Source of the DNA: Endothia cerciana
Taxonomy: Eukaryota; Ascomycota; Sordariomycetes; Diaporthales; Cryphonectriaceae
Assembly (NCBI GenBank): GCA_026119935.1
Contig: JALRMH010000007.1
Span: forward strand, 549,097 to 613,096
Length of the DNA: 64,000 nucleotides
Direction of reading: 5' to 3'
Shown here: positions 1-9,966 of the stretch, one piece after another
Layout: each line of letters begins with the position of its first letter
How positions within the stretch are numbered: position 1 is the stretch's first letter
The notes under the pieces: model-generated
What the model was told of the DNA's origin: nothing
Database searches by the model: none
The model's input: the letters and a program-made list of their open reading frames with translations, nothing else
Translations under genes and position numbers: made by a program

Positions 1-506
1 CCGCCCCACCACCAACACCTCTTGTTTTCTTTGTTCTGTGGGGGGGGGGGGGGGGGGGGGGCCCGCCCCCAAACTCAAACAATCCGCCCCCCCCCCCCCC
101 CCCCCCCCTTTTCCATAGAGCAGTGAACGAGCAGAGGAGCGGCCTTGTTCTCTTTGTTGTTGTTGTTTTATTTTATCCATGTTATGGCGGAGGTAAACCG
201 GAAAGTGCAAATATTTGGAACCAAAGGAGTTAGTGGCTATTTCTGGGTTGTAAAGACAAATTTGTTACAACGATGATACACACATGATCTGGTGTGAAGA
301 CTTATGGTGTTGTCGTGGTCTGCTCCACCCTCCACATGCACCTGTCGCCCGGCTTGTGAAATATTGGTCGACAAGGCCAGAACCCCCGAGATAGACAAAC
401 CAATTCTCGGGGTATCAAGCCGTAATATCGTTGCGGAGGATGCCTTCTATCTATATGGTATCTTGTTTCGCGCATTATCCTGCCATGCCCGCGCCCTACC
501 TCAGGG
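1..506. other. Intergenic, with paired poly(G)/poly(C) runs
   Basis: No gene is recognised. A run of 22 G (40-61) and a run of 22 C (87-108) are separated by 25 nt and could form a perfect hairpin. The rest is probably the 3' flank of the leftward gene that ends at 507. An 85-codon open frame at 304-561 resembles no family and overlaps the end of that gene. Confidence 0.6.
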
Positions 507-3500
507 CTACATCAGGGCCACGGCGTCGACGAGCACGGTCCTCTGCAGCTCCCCGTCGTAGATCGGGCGCTTGTGCCAGCACCTGACGAACCGCCGCGCG
601 ATGGCGCGCTGCTTGAACGTCAGCACGAACCGGCTGGACCTCTCCTCTTGCTCCGCGCCGCGGTCCCCCCCGCCGGAGCCTTCGTCCTGGCCGGCGGCGC
701 CCACCGGGGCCGTCTCGGCGGCGGACGGCTCTCCCACCACCTGGGGCTGGTCATAGACCTCGCCGGGGAGCGGTGCATCCACCGCCTCCGCCGTCACCTT
801 GATCTCCTGGCCCTCGGTCACGGCCTTGACCCTCACCGGCCGGATCCCTTCCCTGAGGTTCGTCAGCGCCCACGGCGTGCCTCTCTCCCGCCCGTCGTCC
901 CGCAGCGTCAGCCAGAGTTCGGCCGTCGTCAGTCCGCCTCCGGAGGCCGTGCCGCCGTTGATGGCTATCAATACCTTGGCGGGCGTCTCGGCTTCTGGCC
1001 GTAGGCGTTGGACCACATCCGCGATGTTGGCCTTGGAGGCGATCTGCCCGACCATCTGGGTGCCCCACATGCGGACGCTGATGCGCAGCGGGGCGGTAGG
1101 CGGACAGATGGTGAAGGACTGGACGGCGGCCTTCTCGTCGTCAGTGAGGAAGGGCTGCGGGTTCGCAGGCGCGGCGGCGAGCGGCCCGCGCGCGGGTGTC
1201 CGGCCGGACTGGGTGGCGGAGTGCAAGAGGCGGCGGCTGAGGTCGTGTAGCCGCTTCACCTCTTCGGCGTAGGCGACTGCCGGGGGCCGCGAGTGGAACA
1301 TGAGGAAGTACTGGCCCATGGGCTCGTATGTTAGAGGGTCGCGCGCCTGGACCACTTTCACGAGGCCGCCGCCCCAGCCCTCGACGTATTTGCCTTCCGG
1401 GATGACGCGGTAGAAGTCGGTGTCGACGAGCGAGTTGCTCACGCCTGAGACGACGACCACGGTGGAGTGCGAGCCATATTCACCTATTTCAGGCGCGGTT
1501 ATGTTCTCTCTATCGTCCTCGGGAATCCAGTTGCGCACTTCGTTTCGTAGGGATACGAGCAGGGGATCACTGGATAGGTTCTGTAGGTGTTCAGGCGCTT
1601 CTCGTGGCTCGTCTTTCGTAGCTGGGCTATTGGGTAGCTGATCGGGGAACAGACGTTTGTATATAGACCTAGAGGCATTCCTCGGCCTCGCGGAAATGTC
1701 GATGAAGTATCTGGCTCTCGGATCAACGTCACCGCCCACTTCTGACGGGCGATCTCTCAGGCTCGCAAGCACTGGGTTCAAGCCCCTGCCCTTATGCCTG
1801 GCCTCCTCCGGGAACAACATCTTAAAGATGGAGCGTGCCATGTCCGATGGCTCGCCGGGTCTGGCAGTCTTGTCGAGGGAGGTTTGGTCGACCTCACTCG
1901 GGATTTCGGAGCTGCTCCCTTGCCCTTCCACGCCCAAGTCCGAGTCTCTTGCTCTGGTCATGGGCTGAAATCGCTTGGAGTCCCCGAAGCCGAGCGTAGC
2001 CATAGTAGCATTATCGGCTTCTCCGAAAGGCACATGCTTCACCTGCTCCGATCGAAAATCCGTGTTCACTGACGCATTCTTGTCGAAAGGCGGCCAAGAA
2101 GGCCGCACATCAAGATTGGCGCCATTCTGAGTCTTCTGGGATTCGAAGGACTGAGAAGAGTGCGGAGACGGAGCCGTCCCCTCGGGTGGATGGCTCTGCT
2201 CTGTACGAGGAAGTCCAACAGGTCTTCTTGGGATAGGCTTCTGGGCCAACCCGGGAGACTCGACCTTGGGCGAGTCAGCTACAACGGTACGATATGCACC
2301 TTCTGCAGGGTTGGCGACTCTGGGTGCCGCGGTGTTGGCTTCTTGTGCCTCTATAGGTGCTCCATCCCAGGATTTCAACCCCATCCTTCGAGAGATTTCC
2401 CGCTTCACGTCGGTGGGTTGCTTACGGGACAGCTCTATTCCGAGTTGACGTGCCACGGCTCGCAGCTGCGCATCCGAGATGGGGGGAAGTTTCCTCTCCA
2501 CGGTCGGCATCTTTGCACCATCCCGAGGCACGCCATGACGTGCTTCACCGGAGTCGCCACGAGCTTGGAATGCCTCGCGTTCAGCCAAGCCCGAAGATGG
2601 CTCATGGGAGTAGTGCTGCCAGGGGCTCTTCCCCGCCCGGTCCTTTGTCGCTGCATCATAGATCTCAGGGGCTTCCGGGGTGCCATGCTGTTTTCCTGGG
2701 GCCACGACCTTAGGCTGCGTCTGCTCACTGCCACCCTGTGCTTCGGCAGAAGTTCCCGCATCCTGAAATGGCTTACGTCCAGCCAATATCAGATTTTGAT
2801 ATATGGGGGTGGACTTTCTGGATAGTGCCCTTGCCCGAGATTCGGTGAGAGGGGTGTTCTTTTCCCGCGCTCCAACCTTGCGCCACACCAAGCGCCAGCC
2901 TTTTTGTGCTTCGGCAGAGGTCGCTGCGGGTCGGAACGGCTTGCGCCCAGCTGTATCCAAATCGACATGTCCCGGGAATGGTTTCATGAGGCGCTCTCTG
3001 AGTTGGTCCTCCATCGCAGCCTTAGCTGCTTCCAGACTTGATCTGGCAAATGCGGGCCCTCCCGGTTGTCTGGCCTCCTGCTGGCGCGCGTCGCCTTGCC
3101 CTTCGAGGGGGGCCGCAGATGGGCCCATTCGTGCGGGATCAGGCCCCTCGACGCGTAGTGACGCATAAATGCTATGCCGGTCATAACTGATCTGAATCCA
3201 GTTGTCGCTGAGATCCTCCTCGAGGAAATAATCCTTGGCCCTGGGGGTGTATGTGCGGAATCTGCGTTCGGCCGCCAACGTCTGCATCTCTGCTTGCGCC
3301 TCGTCCAGGGGCACTGGCTCTTCTTCGCTCTGCCTGCCTTCTCGCTCCCGGATCAGGGCCTGCTCTTCCAACTCCCGGCCGAGGGCTGAATGGTCAGCCC
3401 CATAGCTGTCGGTGAGAGGGGTCTTCGAGAGGGGGGAGGAGGAGCCGTGACGAGCCGCTGCCGCGGCGTGGGCGGTCCTCGTGGGTTTTGTTGCTGTGGT

Positions 3501-3554
3501 CCTCCATCTGGGCAATGGAGACTGCGGCACCGGCAGTCGCCTACCACGCAGCAT
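507..3554 (-). CDS. Orphan protein with internal repeats, possibly mitochondrial
   Basis: A single-exon reading frame of about 1015 codons. The first ATG is at 3554; one codon upstream is TTG, so ATG is preferred. I do not recognise the family. The N-terminus (MLRGRRLPVPQSPLPRWRTT) is basic and free of acidic residues, which suits a mitochondrial presequence; this is inference. The middle is hydrophilic and probably disordered. Two kinds of internal repeat are visible: AGRKPF followed by TSAEAQ occurs twice (roughly residues 205-275), and a unit of the form RSI[FY]K.LFP followed by LV/LASLR occurs twice (roughly residues 620-720). The last 300 residues are better ordered and end in a basic segment (FKQRAIARRFVRCWHKRP). 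It is divergent with AFG2 and shares a 377 bp promoter region with it. Confidence 0.8.
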   Translation of the reverse strand: MLRGRRLPVPQSPLPRWRTTATKPTRTAHAAAAARHGSSSPLSKTPLTDSYGADHSALGRELEEQALIREREGRQSEEEPVPLDEAQAEMQTLAAERRFRTYTPRAKDYFLEEDLSDNWIQISYDRHSIYASLRVEGPDPARMGPSAAPLEGQGDARQQEARQPGGPAFARSSLEAAKAAMEDQLRERLMKPFPGHVDLDTAGRKPFRPAATSAEAQKGWRLVWRKVGAREKNTPLTESRARALSRKSTPIYQNLILAGRKPFQDAGTSAEAQGGSEQTQPKVVAPGKQHGTPEAPEIYDAATKDRAGKSPWQHYSHEPSSGLAEREAFQARGDSGEARHGVPRDGAKMPTVERKLPPISDAQLRAVARQLGIELSRKQPTDVKREISRRMGLKSWDGAPIEAQEANTAAPRVANPAEGAYRTVVADSPKVESPGLAQKPIPRRPVGLPRTEQSHPPEGTAPSPHSSQSFESQKTQNGANLDVRPSWPPFDKNASVNTDFRSEQVKHVPFGEADNATMATLGFGDSKRFQPMTRARDSDLGVEGQGSSSEIPSEVDQTSLDKTARPGEPSDMARSIFKMLFPEEARHKGRGLNPVLASLRDRPSEVGGDVDPRARYFIDISARPRNASRSIYKRLFPDQLPNSPATKDEPREAPEHLQNLSSDPLLVSLRNEVRNWIPEDDRENITAPEIGEYGSHSTVVVVSGVSNSLVDTDFYRVIPEGKYVEGWGGGLVKVVQARDPLTYEPMGQYFLMFHSRPPAVAYAEEVKRLHDLSRRLLHSATQSGRTPARGPLAAAPANPQPFLTDDEKAAVQSFTICPPTAPLRISVRMWGTQMVGQIASKANIADVVQRLRPEAETPAKVLIAINGGTASGGGLTTAELWLTLRDDGRERGTPWALTNLREGIRPVRVKAVTEGQEIKVTAEAVDAPLPGEVYDQPQVVGEPSAAETAPVGAAGQDEGSGGGDRGAEQEERSSRFVLTFKQRAIARRFVRCWHKRPIYDGELQRTVLVDAVALM

Positions 3555-3931
3555 CAATGCAACGGCCTGCTATGGTTGACTCATCCGTGGTCAGGAGGGG
3601 GCCTTGGGGGAGGGGTCACCTGAGGCAGGCTCTGTTGGTTGGACGCCGTGGTTGCTGCTGTCGCGAGCTCTGGAATCCTGCGGCCCTTGGGACGAGATGC
3701 GGTTGCGGGCCGGGAAAAGTTGGAGAACGCCGCGGCAGGGATCGATCTCGATTGAGGCTGTACTTTAGAGCACCGGTACGTACCGGCGTGTAAGTGGTCC
3801 CCACCGGCCAGGCTTGATATTTTCTCCGGTCCCGACTCACGGCCTCTCGTCGCCCTCAACATAGATCTCCTTCGTTTCGTACGCTTTTCTTCTGCCTGCA
3901 GCCCCCGCCCTCATGGATCGCGTATCATAAT
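3555..3931. promoter_or_regulatory. Divergent promoter region, orphan / AFG2
   Basis: This 377 bp stretch between two divergent starts must hold both promoters unless one gene has a longer leader. No TATA box is clear. Pyrimidine-rich stretches precede the AFG2 start (about 3868-3910). A short upstream reading frame at 3913-3930 is listed separately. Confidence 0.5.
3913..3930 (+). promoter_or_regulatory. Candidate five-codon uORF before AFG2
   Basis: ATG GAT CGC GTA TCA TAA encodes MDRVS and stops one nucleotide before the AFG2 start codon at 3932. If the transcript begins upstream, scanning ribosomes meet this uORF first. Termination so close to the main start could allow reinitiation or leaky scanning and so tune AFG2 translation. 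The transcription start is unknown, so the role is inferred. Confidence 0.4.
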
Positions 3932-6248
3932 ATGAAATCCATCGAGGTCAAGGTCAGGCCTATCCCCGCAAACTCCTCTGACAAGGGTGCCGAGAAGCCG
4001 CTTAAGGGCGCCTCACGGATCTATGTCAACAAGGAGGTCCTTTATGAACTAGTAGGGACGGCTCTTGAGGATGGGAAACCATGCACCATTGAGAAGACCC
4101 TGGCAGATGGCCAGGTAACCAGGCGGGAAGCGTCACTATGGGTCGCGGCCGATCCCAAGCTGAGCCGCGCCGTGGCGCAGATGAGCAAGCCTTATCAGGA
4201 CGCGTGTGGTTTCAAGCTGGGCGATCAGGTCAAGATCGCCTACACCGACGGCAAGAGGATATCAGAGGCCGAGGAGGTCGTTGTGGAGGATATCACGGTG
4301 GATCAGCCGACCATCAAGGAAGAAGACCTGTCATTCTGGGAGAGGTCAATCAAGGGCCACCTCATGGGGCTGGACGATGTCTTTCCTGGGTTGACAGTCA
4401 AGAGGATATTCGAAGACCAGGTCTACCGGAGCTTCAAAATCAGCAGCGTGGATGGGTCAAGAACTGTCAACGCGCGCTTCAACCCTGACTCGACAAGGGT
4501 CCAGATCAGGGGTGTCAACGAGACTGGGGATGCGCAGGGAACAGCTCGACCTACACGGCTGAGGCTCGACAACATAGCGGGCCTTGAACACCAGGTTCAG
4601 GAACTGAACAAGCTTTTTCGAACATGGGGTGGACCACTGCGATCTCCAGCGACTCCGAAGTCCTGTGGGCTTGTCATCCACGGTGGACACGGGACTGGCA
4701 AGACTTTGCTCCTTAACCACGTCTCCCAGACCGGCTGGGGTGCAGTGCATCGGATCCAGCCCGGCGATAAGCTCTCGTTCATCACCGAGACGTTTCAGCG
4801 GGCAAGGGACAGCCAGCCTAGCATAATAGTCATGGACAGGTTCGAGCAGCTCATCGGCAAAGACCGCAGCAACCGGAACGCAGTCATCCAGGCTGTCGGC
4901 GAGTTCCTGGACAAGCTAGTCGAGGACGCCACGGCGAAGAATGAACGACCCAGGGTCGTAGTCCTCGCAGCATGCCTGGATTACTTGACTGACATGCCAC
5001 AAGACCTGACGGACATCGGGCGTTTCGAGAAGCATATCAACCTGCCTCTCCCGGACACAAGTCGGAGGAGAGCCATCCTGTCGACTTTTGATATGCCTCT
5101 GTCGCCGAGCTCGAGGGAGGATATCCTGACGCGCCTGAGCGAGCGGACTCATGCGTATAATGGCAAGGACCTGGCGAGGCTGGTAGGAGAGGCTTCTGAG
5201 ATGTGGGAAGTCAGGCTCGGGGGGCTTGAGGACGCCGGAAGCATGATTGCCTCCGAAGACGAATTCATCTCCGAAACAATCCTCCTGCAAGCTATGCAGA
5301 CAATCCGGCCGTCCGCAATGCACGACATCAACTTGAAGCCGCCACCAGTCCACTGGGACGATATTGGCGGGCAGGAAGAGGTCAAGAAGTCCCTACAGGA
5401 AGCCATCTCCCTCGCCACAGTGAGTTCCCTCTCGCTGCACTCCTGCCATTTATCATACCTGCTGACGCTTCCTTCCCCAGGTCCCTAAGGACAAACTGCT
5501 CCGCTACACCCCCAACCCGCCCAAAGGCTTCCTTCTGTACGGGCCTCCCGGCTGTTCAAAAACCATGGCAGCACAAGCCCTGGCCACCGAGGCAGACCTC
5601 AACTTCTTTGCCGTCAAGGGCGCCGAACTGCTGAACATGTACGTCGGCGAGTCCGAGCGGCAGATCCGCCAGCTTTTCCAGCGCGCCCGCGAGGCCGCGC
5701 CAAGTATCATCTTCTTCGACGAGATCGACTCCATCGGCGGCCAGCGGTCCGGGTTCGGCTCCACGGGCACAGGCTCCTCCGGCGGCGGAAGCGGGCTGAA
5801 CGTGCTCACCACGCTGCTGAACGAGATGCAGGGCTTCGAGCAGACACAGGGCGTGCTGGTGCTCGCTGCCACGAACCGCCCGCAGGCCCTCGACCCCGCG
5901 CTGCTGAGGCCGGGGCGGTTCGATAAGCTGATCTACGTGAAGCCGCCGGACGAGACCGCGAGGGTGGCCATCTTTCGCAAGTTTGTGGCGGCCCGCAACG
6001 CCGCGCCGGATGTGGACGTCGAGGGCCTGGCGAGGGAGACAGAGGGCTTTTCAGGCGCGGAGATCGCGAGGATATGTAGTGATGCGGGTCTGAATGCGTG
6101 GTGGAGGGACTCGAAGAGTGAGGAGGCACGGGGCATCACAATGGAGGACTTGATGCGGGAAATCAGGACCGCGCCGAGGATGATCACACGGGAGATGTTG
6201 GATGCGTATGAGGCCTGGGCGAAGAAGTTCCTTAAAGGAGCCGTTTAG
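3932..6248 (+). CDS. AFG2: AAA+ ATPase, Afg2/Drg1 type (60S ribosome maturation)
   Basis: Two exons, 3932-5419 and 5481-6248, joined in phase 0 (intron GTGAGT...CCCCAG), give 751 residues; yeast Drg1/Afg2 is of similar size. Drg1 is a cytoplasmic double-ring ATPase that strips shuttling factors such as Rlp24 from pre-60S particles. An N-terminal domain (about 1-200) precedes two AAA modules. D1 has Walker A GGHGTGKT (about 250) but its Walker B reads IIVMDRFEQ, with Arg where the catalytic Glu is expected. D2 has the family's unusual Walker A GPPGCSKT (about 516), canonical Walker B IIFFDEIDS (about 572), and the sensor and arginine-finger region ATNRP/LLRPGRFD. A Gly/Ser-rich insertion follows the D2 Walker B. 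The GPPGCSKT motif favours Afg2 over Cdc48 or NSF. Convergent with DAD4. Confidence 0.87.
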
Positions 6249-6534
6249 TCCAGGAGGGAATCTTGGCGCATATAGAGTCTAGCATGTTCCCTCACCCCGA
6301 CCTGATCATGCGTCCTGAATCAGTGATACTCATTGAGCAATGCCCATAACGTCTGCAGACTACTCGCGGGCAGCTTCATGGTCCCCGTGGCTTCCTAGAC
6401 CTCCAAGTTCGTCTCTCTATCATGAGACACGGGAGACCCTCTTCATGCGGCACCGGTCAAACCCACACCGTGACAGCATCCATCGTCTATTCCGTACCGC
6501 AAACCATCGCACGTAAGACCAGACCTCATAGGTA

Positions 6535-7004
6535 TCAGGATGGATCCTTTAGGTTGTCCGTTGCTGCAGGGGGGACTCAGCGACACCATGGCTTACACGC
6601 CAGAAGTTGGAAATTATCATACCTTCTAGATGAAACAAGACGTTCGACTGGTAGTTCTTGAACATCTGAGCGACGAGCTCAATGTTCATGTTCTGGATGT
6701 TGATCTCCTAGGGTTGCGGACAGCGAGAACCGTCAGCGGTGGGGCGGGTTATCTGTCAAGTGCCGCCTCTCACCTGCAGCGTCTTGTTCATCATCACGAC
6801 GGCCTCGTTCAGTTTCTCCTGTGGCATCTCATCAGCCACTGCGAGGTCTTTGGGTCAAGGTTCGACCGAGAGGGCACTAACAACATTGGTGATGATGCGA
6901 GACAGCAGCAGGTTCTGCTGGTGCTCGTGCGGACTCTCCTGTATTACTGACGATTAGATAGCTGCCCTGCTCGTTTCATAGTCTCCCCATCAAGGACGTA
7001 CCAT
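6535..7004 (-). CDS. DAD4: DASH/Dam1 complex subunit Dad4
   Basis: Reconstructed from five small exons on the minus strand: 7004-7002 (the ATG alone), 6938-6882, 6818-6774, 6707-6623 and 6563-6535. All introns have GT...AG ends and the phases agree. The product is 72 residues, the length of yeast Dad4. It starts [19 protein letters not shown], continues with [14 protein letters not shown] and [20 protein letters not shown], and ends [12 protein letters not shown], all hallmarks of the family. Dad4 belongs to the ten-protein DASH ring that couples kinetochores to spindle microtubules. It shares a 318 bp promoter region with IES6 and is convergent with AFG2. The first intron follows directly after the start codon. 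Confidence 0.93.
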
Positions 7005-7322
7005 GGTGTGATGTGTCGTGGGGAACAGCCTTCTTTTCTCAGGCCTCACTTGGTGCCGATGTTGATGAGGGTTGTCAGGGTTGCCGCCGAGGCCGTCGCG
7101 CTGCGAACCGCATTTGATAGAGGGCCGTGCGGCACTGTGGAAAGAACTGTGTGCCCTTGCAAATAGAGAGAAGAGACACAAGCTTGACGCATAGCCAGGG
7201 AAGCAAACAGCATCCTCTCAACGACACTTGCGGATTCCTCAGCCATAAACCCGCCCGTCCCTATTTTCTAAGAACCTGAAACCACCCCCCCCCCCCCACC
7301 AAAGATTCCATCACCGCCCAAC
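7005..7322. promoter_or_regulatory. Shared promoter region of DAD4 and IES6
   Basis: 318 bp between divergent start codons. A run of 13 C at 7285-7297 lies about 25 nt before the IES6 ATG, probably in its leader. No TATA box is apparent. Confidence 0.5.
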
Positions 7323-8060
7323 ATGTCCACTACCGACCAGCCCCCCAAGGACCCCAAGGAGGCCAAGGACGAGGCCCAGGCCGCCCACTACGCCCTCCTC
7401 GAGGAGCTCGACATCCACTCCGTCCACAGGACCTTCCGCTCCCCGACCTGGAAGCCCAACCAGAGGCGCAACAAGAACATCAAGACGATCCTGGGCGACG
7501 CCTCGCGCAAGGAGGCTTCGGCCTCGTCCGTCACCGCGACGCCGGTGGAGAACGGCTCCGGCACGGCCACGCCCACGCCCGCCCAGCAGCAGGCCGCCAG
7601 CGCAAACGTCGCCGCCGCCGCCGCCGCCGCCGCCGCCGAGAACGACGACGGCCTCTCCACCAGCGGGACCAGCACGCCCGCGAACGGCACCGCCTCGACG
7701 AACGCGGCGTCGTCCCCGGCCGCCACCCAGCCCAACCTCGCGCAGGCCTCCCGCAGCCTGTCGAAGCTCGTCCTCGAGAAGTCCCTCCGGCCCGTCCCCG
7801 GCGCGGGCCAGACGCCCGGCGGCCTCGCGGCCGGCGGCGCCGGTGCGCCCTCGGCCACGTACACAAACATCGAGAGCGCGCCCAGCCTGGCGCCGCAGCG
7901 GCGGTACTGCGACGTCACGGGCCTCAAGGGGAACTACTCGGACCCCAAGACGAGGCTGCGGTACCACAACGCCGAGGTGTTCGGGCTGATACGGGGCCTG
8001 CCGCAGGGGTATGCGGAGCGGTACCTCGAGGCGAGGGGAGCGCATACGGTCCTGAAGTGA
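7323..8060 (+). CDS. IES6: INO80 chromatin-remodelling complex subunit Ies6
   Basis: A single exon of 245 residues. The C-terminus (about 188-235) is a YL1-C domain: RRYCDVTGLKGNYSDPKT, then LRYHNAEVF, the signature shared by Ies6 and Vps72/YL1. The small size and the absence of the acidic YL1 N-terminus favour Ies6, which with Arp5 forms a module of INO80 needed for nucleosome sliding. The N-terminus keeps a conserved-looking block (FRSPTWKPNQRRNKNIKTIL). The middle (about 75-180) is a low-complexity Ala/Ser/Thr/Pro linker with an alanine run from GCC repeats (about 7605-7637), longer than in yeast Ies6 (166 residues). Divergent with DAD4. Confidence 0.9.
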   Translation: MSTTDQPPKDPKEAKDEAQAAHYALLEELDIHSVHRTFRSPTWKPNQRRNKNIKTILGDASRKEASASSVTATPVENGSGTATPTPAQQQAASANVAAAAAAAAAENDDGLSTSGTSTPANGTASTNAASSPAATQPNLAQASRSLSKLVLEKSLRPVPGAGQTPGGLAAGGAGAPSATYTNIESAPSLAPQRRYCDVTGLKGNYSDPKTRLRYHNAEVFGLIRGLPQGYAERYLEARGAHTVLK

Positions 8061-8871
8061 GGGGAAAGCCGTCAGCGGTCCCGGTCGCGGTTGGTGTCGA
8101 CGGGTGGGCGCTCTGGCTGGGTATGGGTTTCTTTTCGTAGGCATGGCTGCAGCGCCAGCTACAGAGGGTTTACACGGCGTTTGGGGGTTTCTACTGGGAG
8201 CACTGAGATGCGGGCATAAGGCGCTGGGAGGTGGTTGATGGTAGTTGATTTTAAGAACCTGGACGGATCATGACGAGCTAGAGGACGCGTCGATTCGGTC
8301 AAGCGAAGCTATGGAGGGACGAAGATATGTGCGACCAACAAAGTCAAGCCCCGACTACGCACCCGAGGTCTCTCGACCACGGGATGACAGTTGACGCTCC
8401 GGCTTAATCGTGATCAGGGGTTGCTCTCTGCCAAAAAAAGAAGGCCGACAGATCACTGAGAACATATGGGGGAGACAGGAACTCAGTTGCCTAGCATGAG
8501 TGCTAGGCCGTCGGGGCATGAGGGTAAGTCGATGAGAACCCGAATGAGAATTCAGAACCCTTTATTCTCTCGCAGACTGGAAATAGCGCAGTGCACCTAC
8601 CTGGATACATCTCGCGGCTTAGATTGTCCAACATAATGGCCATGCCCGGTTGCGCTGCTCGCCACAATGACATGAAAATCTGCGTATGCTGCGGTGCGTG
8701 GTGAAGAGAAGTGTATCCGCAAGGACAGAGATTTTGATAGTTGCTGTGGATTGGTAGGTGGTCCGTGCAGATATCCCCTTACGTAAGGGCATCTCCTTGC
8801 AAGAGGCCCCCCTCCCCTGTTGTGCGAATGCTTTACGGCTGGGTTCAGCTTGATTGCCGCGAACCTTTTAC
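8061..8871. other. Convergent 3' flanks, no gene seen
   Basis: This 811 bp stretch separates the stops of IES6 and the leftward reductase. I see only short frames without family resemblance. Confidence 0.6.
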
Positions 8872-9966
8872 TTACACAGACACGCCGTTGTCCTGTTCTT
8901 TGTCGAGAAGTTCCAGATACTGCGGCACTAGGGCGCCAAGCATGTCCTCCAGGCCCCCAAGCTTGAATCCAAACGTCTCGTGAAACCTGTCCGTGGCCCA
9001 GTTGACGTTGGCCTTCGAAGGCCAGTCGCCTTCGCCCGCGAGCAGCCCCTTCTTCACCTCACCAGACCAATTCCTCGTAACGATAGGATAGGCATCGTTC
9101 CACGAAAACTTGACTGCCATCAAGTAGCTCGAGACGCCCTTACTGGGTCCGGAATCTGGCGTCCTCACGCCCTCTCGGTCCAGACTCTTGGAGACGGCCT
9201 TAACAAGGTCGTCGAGACAGATGCCCACAGACAACGTCTTTGCGGGCTGCGGGCCTTGTGCTCTCTTCACGCCGTCCGCGGCGATGACTTGAAGAAGCAT
9301 CTGGTTCGAAGTACCCATCAGTTCCGATACGCTCGTAGCGAGCGGGTGTCGGCCGTAGCAATAGGATGGTGCAAAATTGATCAGGTCGAAGGTGATGCCA
9401 TCCCTCACAGCCTCCTCCATCCATTCCACTGACCTCCTATGAGCAGCAGTCTTGGCCGCGCAATAGGCGACTAAAGGGTTGACGTAGGGCGGGCCAAACT
9501 CCTCATTAGGTTGGCCGCCGACGAGGATCTCCTCGGGCGGCTCGTAGTCGCCACCCACGATATCAGGACTGACGAATGCCCCGACAGAGGACATGATGAT
9601 GACCCTCTTGACAGTACCGACGCGGCGTGCGCTTTGCAGCGCGGCCAGGGTACAGTCAACCGTGGGCTGGATGAAGCCGTCCTTCTGTTCGCCAAAGGGC
9701 AACGGCGTTCCACAATGAATGATGAACTCAGTGCCTGCTGCCGCCACGTCCAGAGCGCCTGGGACGGCCAGATCGGGAACGATGAAGTATTTGCACTCCG
9801 AGGCCTTGTTGAGGCTGGTGATGGCGGGCGCCTCTTGGACTCGCTTGGCTTTAGCCTGGCTCCTCACCACGATGTGTGCTGTGTACCCGGACTTGAGAAC
9901 GCTCATGAGAATCGCAGAGCCTAGGTAGCCCGAGGCTCCTGTGATCGTGACCTTGCCTTTTGCCAT
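8872..9966 (-). CDS. NAD(P)-dependent epimerase/ketoreductase (extended SDR)
   Basis: A single exon of 364 residues starting at the ATG at 9966. The N-terminal dinucleotide-binding motif is TITGASGYLGSAIL (about 7-20), as in dihydroflavonol 4-reductase/Gre2-type extended SDRs. The catalytic pair is in YCAAK (about 168-172), with an upstream serine in IIMSSVGAFVSPD. Members reduce aldehydes, ketones or methylglyoxal-like carbonyls with NADPH, or act in secondary metabolism; the substrate cannot be read from the sequence. No neighbouring biosynthetic core enzyme is present, so a general carbonyl reductase is more likely than a pathway enzyme. Confidence 0.88.
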   Translation of the reverse strand: MAKGKVTITGASGYLGSAILMSVLKSGYTAHIVVRSQAKAKRVQEAPAITSLNKASECKYFIVPDLAVPGALDVAAAGTEFIIHCGTPLPFGEQKDGFIQPTVDCTLAALQSARRVGTVKRVIIMSSVGAFVSPDIVGGDYEPPEEILVGGQPNEEFGPPYVNPLVAYCAAKTAAHRRSVEWMEEAVRDGITFDLINFAPSYCYGRHPLATSVSELMGTSNQMLLQVIAADGVKRAQGPQPAKTLSVGICLDDLVKAVSKSLDREGVRTPDSGPSKGVSSYLMAVKFSWNDAYPIVTRNWSGEVKKGLLAGEGDWPSKANVNWATDRFHETFGFKLGGLEDMLGALVPQYLELLDKEQDNGVSV

